64,000 bases of DNA from HGM10766 sp900757295 (GTDB lineage: Bacteria; Bacillota_I; Bacilli_A; RF39; UBA660), in contig DAJPHG010000001.1 of NCBI GenBank assembly GCA_025992315.1, forward strand, positions 1,054,001-1,118,000, written 5' to 3'. Positions 37,973 to 45,933 of the stretch are shown here, one piece after another. How positions within the stretch are numbered: the first letter of the stretch is position 1; each line of letters begins with the position of its first letter. The position numbers were made by a program, and so were the translations under genes. A model generated the notes under the pieces. It saw only the letters and a list, made by a program, of their open reading frames with translations, was not told the DNA's origin and did no database searches.

Positions 37973-37999
37973 AAAAAAGAAGCTTTATTAAAGCTTCTT
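37973..37999 (-). terminator. intrinsic terminator after the recO-linked hypothetical gene
   Basis: Minus-strand AAGAAGCTTTAATAAAGCTTCTT followed by TTTT. It begins within the stop codon of the gene ending at 37998. Confidence 0.85.
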
Positions 38000-38744
38000 A
38001 CAAAGTTAATTTTTTAGTTCTTGTATTTAGATAATTATTTCTGTTCTTCATTAATTCTTGAGCTGCTTTTTTTAAATCATTTTGACTGTTTGGCAAATCT
38101 TGAACATCAAAATTTAATGATTTAATAATTGTTTGATTAATAGATATATCATCATTGTCTAATAAATAATATTCTAAAATATAATCATAATTTTTAACAT
38201 CAACATATAAAATATTATACTCATCTACAATAAAATCTATTTCACCATTAGTAATAATCCCTTGTGTGTCTGTAATTAAAAAAGGATTTAATGTTTTTTC
38301 AGAAAAAGCAATAGCTTTAGTATCTGAAATTTTTCTGATCTTATTAGTTAAGTCATATATTTTATATCTTTTATCATAATTCTTTAAAATATATTTAGCT
38401 ATATCAATATAAAATTTAATATTATTATAGCATATAAGTTTTTCTAAATTTCCACTAGCAATTAATTTTCTTAGAATTTTAAGATTTAATTTATCATTTA
38501 ATAAAGCTAAATTTTTCAACTTAGAATTCCAAATAAAATTGCTAGATTGATTACTACTATATTTTTTTAATTGATTAATATATTTATTTTTTCTTTTTAA
38601 GGTAGTTTCGTTTAGAGAATCAAAAATGAAATTATATTCTTTTTTATATTGGTATAAATCTAAACAAAAATTTTCAAAATGATTTAATTCATCTATTGTT
38701 AAAGATAGAAAAAACTCTGCAAATTCACAATTTAAAGCTTCCAC
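37998..38744 (-). CDS. hypothetical protein, 248 aa
   Basis: Not recognised. Helical N-terminal half (1-140) rich in Asn, Lys and Tyr, then a beta-rich stretch with ITDTQGIITNGEIDFIVDEYN and a Lys-rich C-terminus. No signal or membrane segment. It starts 2 bp after the small 61-aa gene and is last in the recO transcript, ending in a strong terminator. Confidence 0.65.
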   Translation of the reverse strand: MEALNCEFAEFFLSLTIDELNHFENFCLDLYQYKKEYNFIFDSLNETTLKRKNKYINQLKKYSSNQSSNFIWNSKLKNLALLNDKLNLKILRKLIASGNLEKLICYNNIKFYIDIAKYILKNYDKRYKIYDLTNKIRKISDTKAIAFSEKTLNPFLITDTQGIITNGEIDFIVDEYNILYVDVKNYDYILEYYLLDNDDISINQTIIKSLNFDVQDLPNSQNDLKKAAQELMKNRNNYLNTRTKKLTL

Positions 38745-38746
38745 TT

Positions 38747-38932
38747 TTACCCCAGCTTTTTAACTAATTGTTTGTTATTTTCTAAATATTCTTCTAATGC
38801 AACTAATACTCTTGAATAGTCTTTATCATCTATAGCATAAACACCATATTTTTTTACTAAATTTATATTATAATTTTCCACTAAAAAAACAGCAGTATTA
38901 TCATCAATATTTAATAAGCGTAAATCATTCAT
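38747..38932 (-). CDS. small hypothetical protein, 61 aa
   Basis: Acidic small protein (MNDLRLLNIDDNTAVFLVEN...). Ribosome site AAGGGAAG upstream. It lies between recO and the 248-aa gene, in the same direction with short gaps, so an operon is likely. No family recognised. Confidence 0.55.
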   Translation of the reverse strand: MNDLRLLNIDDNTAVFLVENYNINLVKKYGVYAIDDKDYSRVLVALEEYLENNKQLVKKLG

Positions 38933-38984
38933 ATAATTCTTCCCTTCTTTTTAAAGTATATCTATATTACCATTTTTAAAATAT

Positions 38985-39719
38985 TTAAGCAAGCTTTAAT
39001 ATTTGGTCTAGAAAATTTTTACTTTTTAAATATAAGCCAGTATATCGATCATAATATCTACTTAAAAAATTATTTATTTCATTTTTTGTTGTACTGCTAA
39101 TTTTTAAATCACTAATAGTTTTTATATCTACATAATAATACATTCTTAGCATTTTAATGGTACTAGGTTTAACTATTATTTCATTAGTTAAACAATTTTT
39201 ACAAACATACCCGCCAACATCGCCATCAATTGTAACAATATTGGTTTTATTACCACATTTATTGCATGAATTTAAATTTAAAGAAACTCCTAAATAATCT
39301 AGCATTTTTATTTCTAAAATATTAGTTAAAATAAGCGGATCTAATTTATCATTAATTTTTAAAACAGTAGCTATAAATATATCATAGATTTCTTCATAGA
39401 ATCCTTGTTTTACAACTTGAGTAATTAGTTCAGTAATATAGGTTGTATAGCTTAATAAAGTTAAATCAGTTTTTATATTGCTTAAATCATTAATTAGATC
39501 TACACTAACTAATGTAGATAATTTATTTTCTTTAAAATACACGTTAAAAAAACCATAAGTATATTTAGTTGTTAATGCTCTATTAACATTCTTTATACTT
39601 TTGGCTCCCTTACATATTATTCCTATAATTCCATATTCCTTTGTTAAAACATTTATTATTTTACTAGTTTCTTTATAAGGAATTTCTTGAACAATAAAAC
39701 CTTCAATTTGTTTTAACAT
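38985..39719 (-). CDS. recO: DNA repair protein RecO
   Basis: 244 aa. N-terminal OB fold (MLKQIEGFIVQEIPYKETSK), helical middle, and a zinc cluster SCNKCGN...YVCKNC (near 145-175). Loads RecA onto SSB-coated DNA with RecR. The start at 39719 is preferred because the bases before it encode the small YqzL protein in another frame; a TTG-initiated extension to 39761 would overlap it. Confidence 0.93.
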   Translation of the reverse strand: MLKQIEGFIVQEIPYKETSKIINVLTKEYGIIGIICKGAKSIKNVNRALTTKYTYGFFNVYFKENKLSTLVSVDLINDLSNIKTDLTLLSYTTYITELITQVVKQGFYEEIYDIFIATVLKINDKLDPLILTNILEIKMLDYLGVSLNLNSCNKCGNKTNIVTIDGDVGGYVCKNCLTNEIIVKPSTIKMLRMYYYVDIKTISDLKISSTTKNEINNFLSRYYDRYTGLYLKSKNFLDQILKLA

Positions 39720-39729
39720 ACTTAACCAC

Positions 39730-39807
39730 TTATTTCTTTTTATATTGTAAATAGTATTCAATTTTTCCTGTTTTTTTAAACATTTCCCAGGCTTCTTCTT
39801 TACTCAT
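39730..39807 (-). CDS. YqzL-like small protein
   Basis: 25 aa (MSKEEAWEMFKKTGKIEYYL...). The W-xx-F-xx-TG-x-I-xx-YL pattern and its position directly before recO match YqzL of Bacillus, which is longer. It is shorter than usual gene-calling limits. GAGAGGG lies about 7 bp upstream of the ATG. Role unknown in any species to my knowledge. Confidence 0.75.
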   Translation of the reverse strand: MSKEEAWEMFKKTGKIEYYLQYKKK

Positions 39808-39854
39808 AAAACAACCCTCTCTTCTATTTTTATTTTGGGCTGTTTTAAATAGTT

Positions 39855-40739
39855 TTATTCAAAATCTTTAAATCCTAATTCTTTTATATATCTTTCTTTA
39901 TCTCTCCAATTAGGTATAACTTTAACAAATAGTTCTAAATAAACTTTTTTATTTAATAAAGTTTCGATATCTTTTCTTGCTAAAGTTCCAATTTGTTTAA
40001 GCATTGAACCTTGAGAACCTATAATTATTTTTTTTAATGATGCTCTATCCACTATGATATCTACAGCTATATTTACTATATTTTCTTTTTCTTCAAATTC
40101 TGTAGTTAAACAAGTTATGCTATGAGGTACTTCTTCTTCAGTTAAATTTAGTATTTTTTCTCTAACAAATTCGCTAACCATAAAACTTAAGCTGTTACTA
40201 GTTAAATAATCATCTTCAAAATACTTCATATCATCAGTTAAATATTTTTTTATAACTTCTAGTAAACGATTAGTATTATCATTTTTTAAAGCAGAGACTG
40301 GAACTATTTCTGCAAATGGATATTCATCTTTATATTCCTTTATTTTAAGTAATATTTGTTCATTTGAGAGTTTATCTATTTTATTTAAAACTAATATTAC
40401 AGGAATATCTGTAGACTTTAACATATTCATGACATATTTATCTCCATTGCCTAAATATTCACTAGCATCAGCTAAAAATAATATAACATCAACATCTTTT
40501 GATAACGAAATTGCTTGTTTATTTAAAGTTTTACCAAGTTTATGAATTGGTTTATGGATTCCTGGCGTATCAACAAAAACAATTTGTAAATCTTTTTCAT
40601 TATAAACCCCTTGAATAATATTTCTTGTAGTTTGAGGTTTATTTGATGTAATTGCAACATGAGCATTAACTAAACAATTTAGTAACGTACTTTTACCAAC
40701 ATTTGGTCTACCTATTAAACTAACAAAACCACTTTTCAT
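39855..40739 (-). CDS. era: GTPase Era
   Basis: 294 aa. G domain with GRPNVGKSTLL (P-loop), DTPGIHKP and NKIDKL, then a C-terminal KH domain with KKIIIGSQGSMLKQIGTLARKD. Binds 16S rRNA near its 3' end during 30S maturation. Position between dgkA and recO is as in Bacillus. Confidence 0.97.
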   Translation of the reverse strand: MKSGFVSLIGRPNVGKSTLLNCLVNAHVAITSNKPQTTRNIIQGVYNEKDLQIVFVDTPGIHKPIHKLGKTLNKQAISLSKDVDVILFLADASEYLGNGDKYVMNMLKSTDIPVILVLNKIDKLSNEQILLKIKEYKDEYPFAEIVPVSALKNDNTNRLLEVIKKYLTDDMKYFEDDYLTSNSLSFMVSEFVREKILNLTEEEVPHSITCLTTEFEEKENIVNIAVDIIVDRASLKKIIIGSQGSMLKQIGTLARKDIETLLNKKVYLELFVKVIPNWRDKERYIKELGFKDFE

Positions 40740-40810
40740 ATGAAAATCACTCTTTCTTTCTTGATTTTATCATATCTTGTCTTTTTTTGTCGATAAGATT
40801 TTTCTTTTTC

Positions 40811-40840
40811 ATAAAAAAACATTCTATTTAAAGAATGTTT
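40811..40840 (-). terminator. intrinsic terminator after dgkA
   Basis: Minus-strand ACATTCTTTAAATAGAATGT followed by seven T, a few bases after the dgkA stop. Confidence 0.85.
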
Positions 40841-41236
40841 TTATAAAATAGCAATTAATTTTGGAATAAATATTATTACACCAATTACTGCTGTTATCAT
40901 AGAAAAAACAAATGTTGCTGCTGATCCACAATCTTTAGCAATCTTAGCTAAGGGATGAATTTCTAAGGTACATAAATCAACGGCAGCTTCTATAGCTGTA
41001 TTAATTAGTTCAGCAGCTAAAGTTACGCCTAAACTTAAACATAATACTGCCCATTCCATCAAACTTATTTTGAATAATAATCCTAATGCAATTGCAATTA
41101 TTGTTACAATAGCGTGGATTAACATACTTTGCTCGTTTTTATAAGCATATTTCAAGCCTTGAATTGAAAACTTAAAACTATTTAAAAATCTTTTAAAGCC
41201 GCGTTTTTTTAGTTCATCTCTTGATATCTGCCCCAT
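40841..41236 (-). CDS. dgkA: undecaprenol/diacylglycerol kinase
   Basis: 131 aa membrane enzyme with three helices. ARINSA-like core here is LAAELINTAIEAAVDL, with the catalytic Glu, and AKDCGSAATFVFS follows. In Gram-positives this enzyme phosphorylates undecaprenol to recycle the cell-wall lipid carrier. Its start overlaps ybeY by 23 bp. Confidence 0.93.
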   Translation of the reverse strand: MGQISRDELKKRGFKRFLNSFKFSIQGLKYAYKNEQSMLIHAIVTIIAIALGLLFKISLMEWAVLCLSLGVTLAAELINTAIEAAVDLCTLEIHPLAKIAKDCGSAATFVFSMITAVIGVIIFIPKLIAIL

Positions 41237-41657
41237 TTAAAATCAACTCCTGTAATTCAAACATTACTTTTTCTTCTTCTTTATTCATATGATCGTATCC
41301 CAACAAATGAAGTAAACCATGAACTGCTAAAAAAGATAATTCTCTTTTTTCACTATGTTGATATTCGATTGCTTGTTGTTTCATTCTAGGAATACATATA
41401 TATATTTCTCCAAGTAATCGAATTTTATTATACACCATTTCTTCATTATCTTCAAATGCAAATGATATAACGTCCGTTACAGCATCTTTTGATCTATAAT
41501 TTTTATTTAACTCTCTAATATATTCTTCATCACAAAATATTATATCAAAGATAATATTGTCTAACTTTAAATAGCTTAAAGCATAATTTAAAACATTATC
41601 TAAATAATTATATTCTTTATCATATTTATATTCATCATTAATTGTTATTTTATTCAT
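41214..41657 (-). CDS. ybeY: endoribonuclease YbeY
   Basis: 147 aa. Zinc motif HGLLHLLGYDH (H3XH5XH type, near 114-124) and the RSKDAVTDVISFAF block are diagnostic. Acts in 16S rRNA 3'-end processing and quality control. Start at 41657 with AGGGTGG upstream; start and VanZ-family stop overlap (TAATG). Confidence 0.95.
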   Translation of the reverse strand: MNKITINDEYKYDKEYNYLDNVLNYALSYLKLDNIIFDIIFCDEEYIRELNKNYRSKDAVTDVISFAFEDNEEMVYNKIRLLGEIYICIPRMKQQAIEYQHSEKRELSFLAVHGLLHLLGYDHMNKEEEKVMFELQELILNGADIKR

Positions 41658-42271
41658 TAAAACCACCCTAAACTTTTATTTATAAATAAAACATATACTA
41701 CAGCAATTGTTATTATAACACAAAGAATATTATAAATTATATCTCTTTGAAATATCCCTGGCAAATGTTTCTTAATAGCATTTAAACAAATATAAATTAG
41801 AAAACCACAAATTCCACCAATAATATTTAAAATAACATCATCAATATCAAATGCTCTTCCAATTTGCAGTTGAACAAACTCTACTGTAAAACTGGCTATG
41901 GCCGATAATATTGTAATCTGATAAATTTTATTTGCCTTTATGTAATTAGAAACAAAATAACCAAAAGGCATAAACATAACTAAATTACCAATAACATTAT
42001 ATTTAAATAACTCACTGTTAAAATCGTAGCGCATAATTTCTTTAAATGGTATTAAATTTATTCCACTTCCGCCTAAGTCTCTATTAGTTACTAGTTCAAA
42101 AAGCATTAATGCATAAATTACAAATACTAAAGTCATAAATTCTTTATAAAAAACAAATTTTTCTTTATTAATTAAAATATAAGCTATTCGAACAGATATA
42201 ATAACTACTAAAAATATTGTTAACATTGGCCACACACTATTTAATGTTTCATTTAGAGTGTTTTTAATCAT
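41657..42271 (-). CDS. VanZ-family membrane protein
   Basis: About 204 aa, five hydrophobic segments. NLIPFKEIMRYD, NVIGNLVMFMPFGYFVS and FTVEFVQLQIGRAFDIDDVILNIIGG are VanZ-family signatures. Function poorly known; VanZ lowers teicoplanin sensitivity in enterococci. Start at 42271 has AGGTAGGATT upstream. It occupies the place of phoH and yqfF between yqfD and ybeY in Bacillus. Confidence 0.85.
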   Translation of the reverse strand: MIKNTLNETLNSVWPMLTIFLVVIISVRIAYILINKEKFVFYKEFMTLVFVIYALMLFELVTNRDLGGSGINLIPFKEIMRYDFNSELFKYNVIGNLVMFMPFGYFVSNYIKANKIYQITILSAIASFTVEFVQLQIGRAFDIDDVILNIIGGICGFLIYICLNAIKKHLPGIFQRDIIYNILCVIITIAVVYVLFINKSLGWF

Positions 42272-42275
42272 AATC

Positions 42276-43460
42276 CTACCTCGATTCTGTATTTTGTTCC
42301 TCTGTTTTAGTATAATGTTGCGTCTTTCCAATATTTTCTTCAACAGATACAAAAACCTCTACTATCATTTTACTATTTTTTACTTCATTATTCAAAACTT
42401 TTTGAGTTATTATACGTTCTTTGTCATGCAATTTTAGATTAATTTTTTCTTTTGAGAGTCTAAGTGCCTCATTTAAAGCTTGTTTTTCATTATATTTTCT
42501 GGGTTCTTTTGTAATCTCATATTCAGTTTGAATATATAAAGTATTTCCAAATAAGCTAAACATTTTTTTATTTTTTACCTTTTTACTGCCAAATCTTGAT
42601 TTTAGTAGTACTTTTTTTTCTTTAATATTTTCAATCATAAAATTATTACGTTTTTTTCCAGTATAAGTAACTTTTTCATAATTTAAAGGGACACTAACAT
42701 TTACAGTATACCACACCTCAGCATAAACATTCCCAAGAGCACAAACACTTTTTTTAATCTCTTCTTCTACTTTAATATCTCCTCCAATTACAATATCACC
42801 TTTTTCAACGTAGTCTCCTACATTTTTATAATTTAAACCTTCTTTATTAATAATTTTAGTTAACACACCACTTTTACTAGCGATAATATTACACAAACCA
42901 TCATTCTTTTTTATATCAGTAATAATTCTTTCTTCAACTCTAACTTCATAGGTCATTCCTATATTTTTTATTTCTAGCCATTCTAATTTATCAGGATATT
43001 CTTCTAAGATTTCATTTCTAATATTTTGCAATTTATCATAGTTTTTTTTAAATGTTAGGCGCTTTACTCCTCTTTCTTCTAATTCTTCTGTAACTAACTC
43101 TCTTATTTTTTTATCAGAATGAATAACATTAACATCCACAATAATATTACTTAAAAATATAAATATAAAAACACCTATAAGTACGCAAAATAAAAATAAG
43201 CGATTCTTAATGATAAAGGGTTTTATTTTATAAATTCCTTTTTCTTTTTTGATTTTAACTTTATAACTTTTAAATTCTTTTTGAATTTTTTTAACATTTT
43301 TTTGATCAGTTGTAAATATTAGAGTATTTTCATTTATGTATTTTATATTAGATATATTAATTTTTAATTTATAGATATGGATTAAAAAAGTATTTAAAAA
43401 TGGGCCATTTACTTGTACTTCTACTTTATGAGTTTTTATATTATTTAGAATATTTATCAT
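42276..43460 (-). CDS. yqfD: sporulation protein YqfD
   Basis: 394 aa. One membrane helix (about 88-108) after a 85-residue cytoplasmic domain, then a large extracytoplasmic part with GVKRLTFKKNYDKLQNIRNE and ASKSGVLTKIINKEG. Required in the mother cell for engulfment/stage IV steps in Bacillus. One-base overlap with yqfC. Confidence 0.9.
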   Translation of the reverse strand: MINILNNIKTHKVEVQVNGPFLNTFLIHIYKLKINISNIKYINENTLIFTTDQKNVKKIQKEFKSYKVKIKKEKGIYKIKPFIIKNRLFLFCVLIGVFIFIFLSNIIVDVNVIHSDKKIRELVTEELEERGVKRLTFKKNYDKLQNIRNEILEEYPDKLEWLEIKNIGMTYEVRVEERIITDIKKNDGLCNIIASKSGVLTKIINKEGLNYKNVGDYVEKGDIVIGGDIKVEEEIKKSVCALGNVYAEVWYTVNVSVPLNYEKVTYTGKKRNNFMIENIKEKKVLLKSRFGSKKVKNKKMFSLFGNTLYIQTEYEITKEPRKYNEKQALNEALRLSKEKINLKLHDKERIITQKVLNNEVKNSKMIVEVFVSVEENIGKTQHYTKTEEQNTESR

Positions 43461-43699
43461 TAAGCTAATTTTATTCCTTCAATTTTGCCTTGGACTAATA
43501 TTTCTTTTTCCATCATCTTAACAATACATAAATTTTGACCCATAATTATTATTTTAAACTTTTCTAACTGTAAATTAATCTGAGTATCTGAAAAATGATT
43601 TAAATCTTGATAATTAAAAACATAAACATAATTATCAAATACATTTATAAAATAATCTTTATCATATAAAAAAGATTTTATATTATTAATCATTTTCAT
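43460..43699 (-). CDS. yqfC: YqfC/YabP-family sporulation protein
   Basis: 79 aa beta-rich protein of the YabP/YqfC family (YVYVFNYQDLNHFSDTQINLQL...). Acts with YqfD. The start at 43699 has AGGTGA upstream. A CATATAAT element lies about 20 bp before the ribosome site and could be a sigma-E -10, but its -35 would fall in the yqeY terminator. Confidence 0.85.
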   Translation of the reverse strand: MKMINNIKSFLYDKDYFINVFDNYVYVFNYQDLNHFSDTQINLQLEKFKIIIMGQNLCIVKMMEKEILVQGKIEGIKLA

Positions 43700-43726
43700 A
43701 TAAATCACCTAAAAAATTATATGAAA

Positions 43727-43750
43727 AAAAGATACTTTTAAGTATCTTAT
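43727..43750 (-). terminator. intrinsic terminator after yqeY
   Basis: Minus-strand AAGATACTTAAAAGTATCTT plus five T. It separates the housekeeping pair rpsU-yqeY from the sporulation pair yqfC-yqfD. Confidence 0.8.
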
Positions 43751-44187
43751 TTAGTTAATTTATCTTTTATTTTTTTACTTACCTGACTCATATCTGCTCT
43801 AACGCCAACAATGCTAGCCACACTTTTAATAATTCTTCCCATGTCTTTGATACTTTCAGGTTTTTCTTGTTCAAAAACTTCATCAATGATTCTATCTATT
43901 TCATCATCACTAAGTTCTTCTGGTAAATACTCTTTTAAAACAGCAATTTCTTTTTCTAAATTTTCAGCCAAATCTTGGCGATTGTAAGATAAGTATTCTT
44001 CTTTAGATGATTCTCTTACTTTTACTTGCTTTTTTATTACAGCAATAGCTTGATCATCACTTAATTCGCCTTTATTTTCTATCTTAGCAGCTTGAAGATT
44101 ACTTTTAAGCATTCTTAATACTGATAATTTAAATTTATCTTGGCTTTTCATTGCTTCTTTTAAATCATTATTTATTTGATCAAACAA
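43747..44187 (-). CDS. yqeY: GatB/YqeY domain protein
   Basis: 146 aa helical protein; SVLRMLKSNLQAAKIENKG and EIAVLKEYLPEELSDDEI are typical YqeY motifs shared with the GatB tail domain, thought to bind tRNA. Follows rpsU by 2 bp. Confidence 0.93.
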   Translation of the reverse strand: MFDQINNDLKEAMKSQDKFKLSVLRMLKSNLQAAKIENKGELSDDQAIAVIKKQVKVRESSKEEYLSYNRQDLAENLEKEIAVLKEYLPEELSDDEIDRIIDEVFEQEKPESIKDMGRIIKSVASIVGVRADMSQVSKKIKDKLTK

Positions 44188-44189
44188 TT

Positions 44190-44387
44190 TTATTCACCTT
44201 TATTTCTTTTATGTTTTTTACGAGAATTTTTAATATTTTCTTTTAGTTCTTCTCTTTTTACGATTCCTGGTTTCTTATAAAACTTTCTTTTTTTGATTTC
44301 TGAAGGGACACCACTTCTAGCAACTTGAACCTTAAATTTCTTTAAAGCTCCTTCAAGATTACCGTCTTTAACAGATACTTTTGTCAT
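44190..44387 (-). CDS. rpsU: 30S ribosomal protein bS21
   Basis: 65 aa, basic. TKVSVKDGNLEGALKKFKVQ and EIKKRKFYKKPGIVKREELK are typical of bS21. First gene of rpsU-yqeY. Confidence 0.96.
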   Translation of the reverse strand: MTKVSVKDGNLEGALKKFKVQVARSGVPSEIKKRKFYKKPGIVKREELKENIKNSRKKHKRNKGE

Positions 44388-44417
44388 ACATTTTCCCTCC
44401 CTTCATTACTACAATAG

Positions 44418-44446
44418 ATTATAACACCTGTACTTTATCTATGCAA
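44418..44446 (-). promoter_or_regulatory. sigma-A promoter of rpsU-yqeY
   Basis: TTGCAT (44441-44446), 17-bp spacer, TATAAT (44418-44423). Confidence 0.75.
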
Positions 44447-44447
44447 G

Positions 44448-44472
44448 AAAAAATGTTAGTCATTTACTAACA
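44448..44472 (-). terminator. intrinsic terminator after the pilin-like gene
   Basis: Minus-strand TGTTAGTAAATGACTAACA followed by TTTTT; abuts the rpsU promoter. Confidence 0.85.
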
Positions 44473-44480
44473 TAATAATT

Positions 44481-45377
44481 TTATTGATTATTTACATTTT
44501 CTATTAAATATGGATTAGATGATGTTCCATCTCCACCTGATATTTTAACGTTTGATTTTAAATTAATTACTGGATATACTTCAGCATTAGCCGTATTTCC
44601 ATATTGATAACCTAAACCTACAAACATCATGTTTACAGAATCTCTCCCACCAAATGAATTAGTCATTGTATAAACCCAACCACTAACTAACCCACTTAGA
44701 TATGATGGTGATGAACTATCTGCAATAACCCCAGCATATACAGCCTCATCTGCTGTTATTAACCCTACCTTTAATTTTAATAATTCAGATGAACAAGCAA
44801 ATGTTGGGTTAACGCTGTTCCCTCCTTTTAATCTATCATAGGCATTTCCTGAAACATCATTACAAAATGTTGATTCCGTTATATCCACATCATATGCAGT
44901 AGTATTTATCCAATTATTCAAATATGTTTCTATTGTACTTCCGCTATATAATGCATTACTGCCAAAAACAGAAGTTCCAATATTAGAAGCCTTAATAATT
45001 CTTATTGTTCCATCCTCATTAATTCTTACTATTCGCCAAATAGTGCCATCGTCAAACTTAAGATAATTATTATCTACATTTCCTCTAAAATAATATGTTG
45101 GCTTTCCATCTATGCTTTTTGTACTGTCTCCTTTTTGAACGTACAAGCCTTTATCTGTATGATTTGCTGAAAAAATAGGTGATGTTTTTACTTCATTATC
45201 TTTTAATATTCGTCCACTTAAAGTATTGTCACTTAAATACGTTAACGGTTTATTTATTTTACTTAATATAAGCTTAGAATGAGTATAATTTGCTAACAAT
45301 CCCATCATTATCATAATAAAACATAGAAAAAAAGAATATATTAATGAAATAGCAATAAAACCATTTTTCTTTTTCAT
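44481..45377 (-). CDS. secreted protein with type IV pilin-like N-terminus
   Basis: 298 aa. The N-terminus KKKNGFIAISLIYSFFLCF is a prepilin-like signal (basic residues, G-F junction, long hydrophobic helix), but the Glu usual at mature position 5 is absent. The exported part has DGTIWRIVRINEDGTIRI, short Gly/Ser repeats, and near the end YPVINLKSNVKISGGDGTSSNPY. I know this architecture only as an uncharacterised surface protein type of gut Firmicutes; function unknown. It has its own promoter after the bacteriocin operon terminator. Confidence 0.7.
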   Translation of the reverse strand: MKKKNGFIAISLIYSFFLCFIMIMMGLLANYTHSKLILSKINKPLTYLSDNTLSGRILKDNEVKTSPIFSANHTDKGLYVQKGDSTKSIDGKPTYYFRGNVDNNYLKFDDGTIWRIVRINEDGTIRIIKASNIGTSVFGSNALYSGSTIETYLNNWINTTAYDVDITESTFCNDVSGNAYDRLKGGNSVNPTFACSSELLKLKVGLITADEAVYAGVIADSSSPSYLSGLVSGWVYTMTNSFGGRDSVNMMFVGLGYQYGNTANAEVYPVINLKSNVKISGGDGTSSNPYLIENVNNQ

Positions 45378-45400
45378 ATGACCAACCCTATTCTAAAGAT

Positions 45401-45429
45401 ATTATAATTCATTATTTTTCTTTCCACAA
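45401..45429 (-). promoter_or_regulatory. sigma-A promoter of the pilin-like gene
   Basis: TTGTGG (45424-45429), 17-bp spacer, TATAAT (45401-45406). Confidence 0.6.
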
Positions 45430-45430
45430 G

Positions 45431-45455
45431 AAAAAAGGAAGAATTTATTTCTTCC
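45431..45455 (-). terminator. intrinsic terminator of the bacteriocin operon
   Basis: Minus-strand GGAAGAAATAAATTCTTCC followed by TTTTTT, directly after the last small gene. Confidence 0.88.
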
Positions 45456-45616
45456 TAACAAACATGGTTGATTTGATATAGAGCACTCCCAATTAATCTG
45501 CCTAAATTTAGGATTACGCTAATAAGTTCAGACATTATAAAGCAGATAAATGGAAATAAAACTATAATAGTTAAAACAAGAAATATTTTTTTATTATTTT
45601 TAATAAAGTCTAACAT
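45455..45616 (-). CDS. small membrane protein of the bacteriocin operon (candidate immunity protein)
   Basis: 53 aa. Basic N-terminus (MLDFIKNNKK), one membrane helix (IFLVLTIIVLFPFICFIM), then a C-terminal amphipathic piece ISVILNLGRLIGSALYQI ending in Cys. That piece resembles the C-terminal half of the peptide encoded just upstream (ILETIMDVGRSLGTSIRMIY, ending in Cys): both have the I-xx-I-x-(V/L)-G-R-x-(L/I)-G-(T)S pattern. The start overlaps the stop of the upstream gene (ATG within TGTTAG). No double-glycine leader. Immunity by mimicry, or a third peptide, are both inferences. Confidence 0.65.
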   Translation of the reverse strand: MLDFIKNNKKIFLVLTIIVLFPFICFIMSELISVILNLGRLIGSALYQINHVC

Positions 45617-45768
45617 CTTTTACCACTATATATCATTCTTATAGATGTTCCTAAACTTCTGCCAACATCCATAATAGTTTCTAAGATTCTAGAAACTGAA
45701 TTTAAGAGTGTGCCTGATATAGTTGATCCACCATAAATATTTATCAATTCATTATTTTCTAATTTCAT
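45610..45768 (-). CDS. double-glycine bacteriocin precursor, peptide 2
   Basis: 52 aa. Leader MKLENNELINIYGG fits the double-glycine type cleaved by C39 peptidases. The mature peptide would be about 38 residues, helical, with SISG/GRSLGTS small-residue motifs and a single C-terminal Cys (SGKRC end). A strong AAAGGAGG lies 5 bp before the ATG at 45768. It lies after peptide 1 in an operon with the exporter. The leader is similar to that of peptide 1 (NxNELLNIxGG). Confidence 0.75.
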   Translation of the reverse strand: MKLENNELINIYGGSTISGTLLNSVSRILETIMDVGRSLGTSIRMIYSGKRC

Positions 45769-45779
45769 CATAACCTCCT

Positions 45780-45920
45780 TTAATTGCATTTATATGGTCT
45801 TAAAATACCATCAATAACTCCTATTAAAAATACAATGCCTCCACCTATAGCACACCATGCTCCAACCGATAAACCTCCTCCTTTTATATTTAATAATTCA
45901 TTGCTATTTAAAACTTTTAT
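45780..45920 (-). CDS. double-glycine bacteriocin precursor, peptide 1 (AUA start)
   Basis: 46 aa if translation starts at the ATA at 45918-45920, which lies 7 bp after AAAGGAGG. Leader MKVLNSNELLNIKGG (with ATA read as Met), then a core of about 31 residues with GAWCAIGGGIVFLIGVIDG and a Cys at each side, giving a possible disulfide. No ATG, GTG or TTG occurs in this frame between an upstream TAA and the leader, so the start codon must be unusual or mutated. The core has GxxxG-type spacing common in two-peptide bacteriocins. Confidence 0.7.
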   Translation of the reverse strand: MKVLNSNELLNIKGGGLSVGAWCAIGGGIVFLIGVIDGILRPYKCN

Positions 45921-45933
45921 TTCTTGGCCTCCT

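Noticed and set aside
39806..39850. Stem ACAGCCC / GGGTTGT before the YqzL-like gene as a terminator or ribosome-site lock
   Set aside because: Large loop, one G-U pair, and no T tract of terminator type before the start codon.
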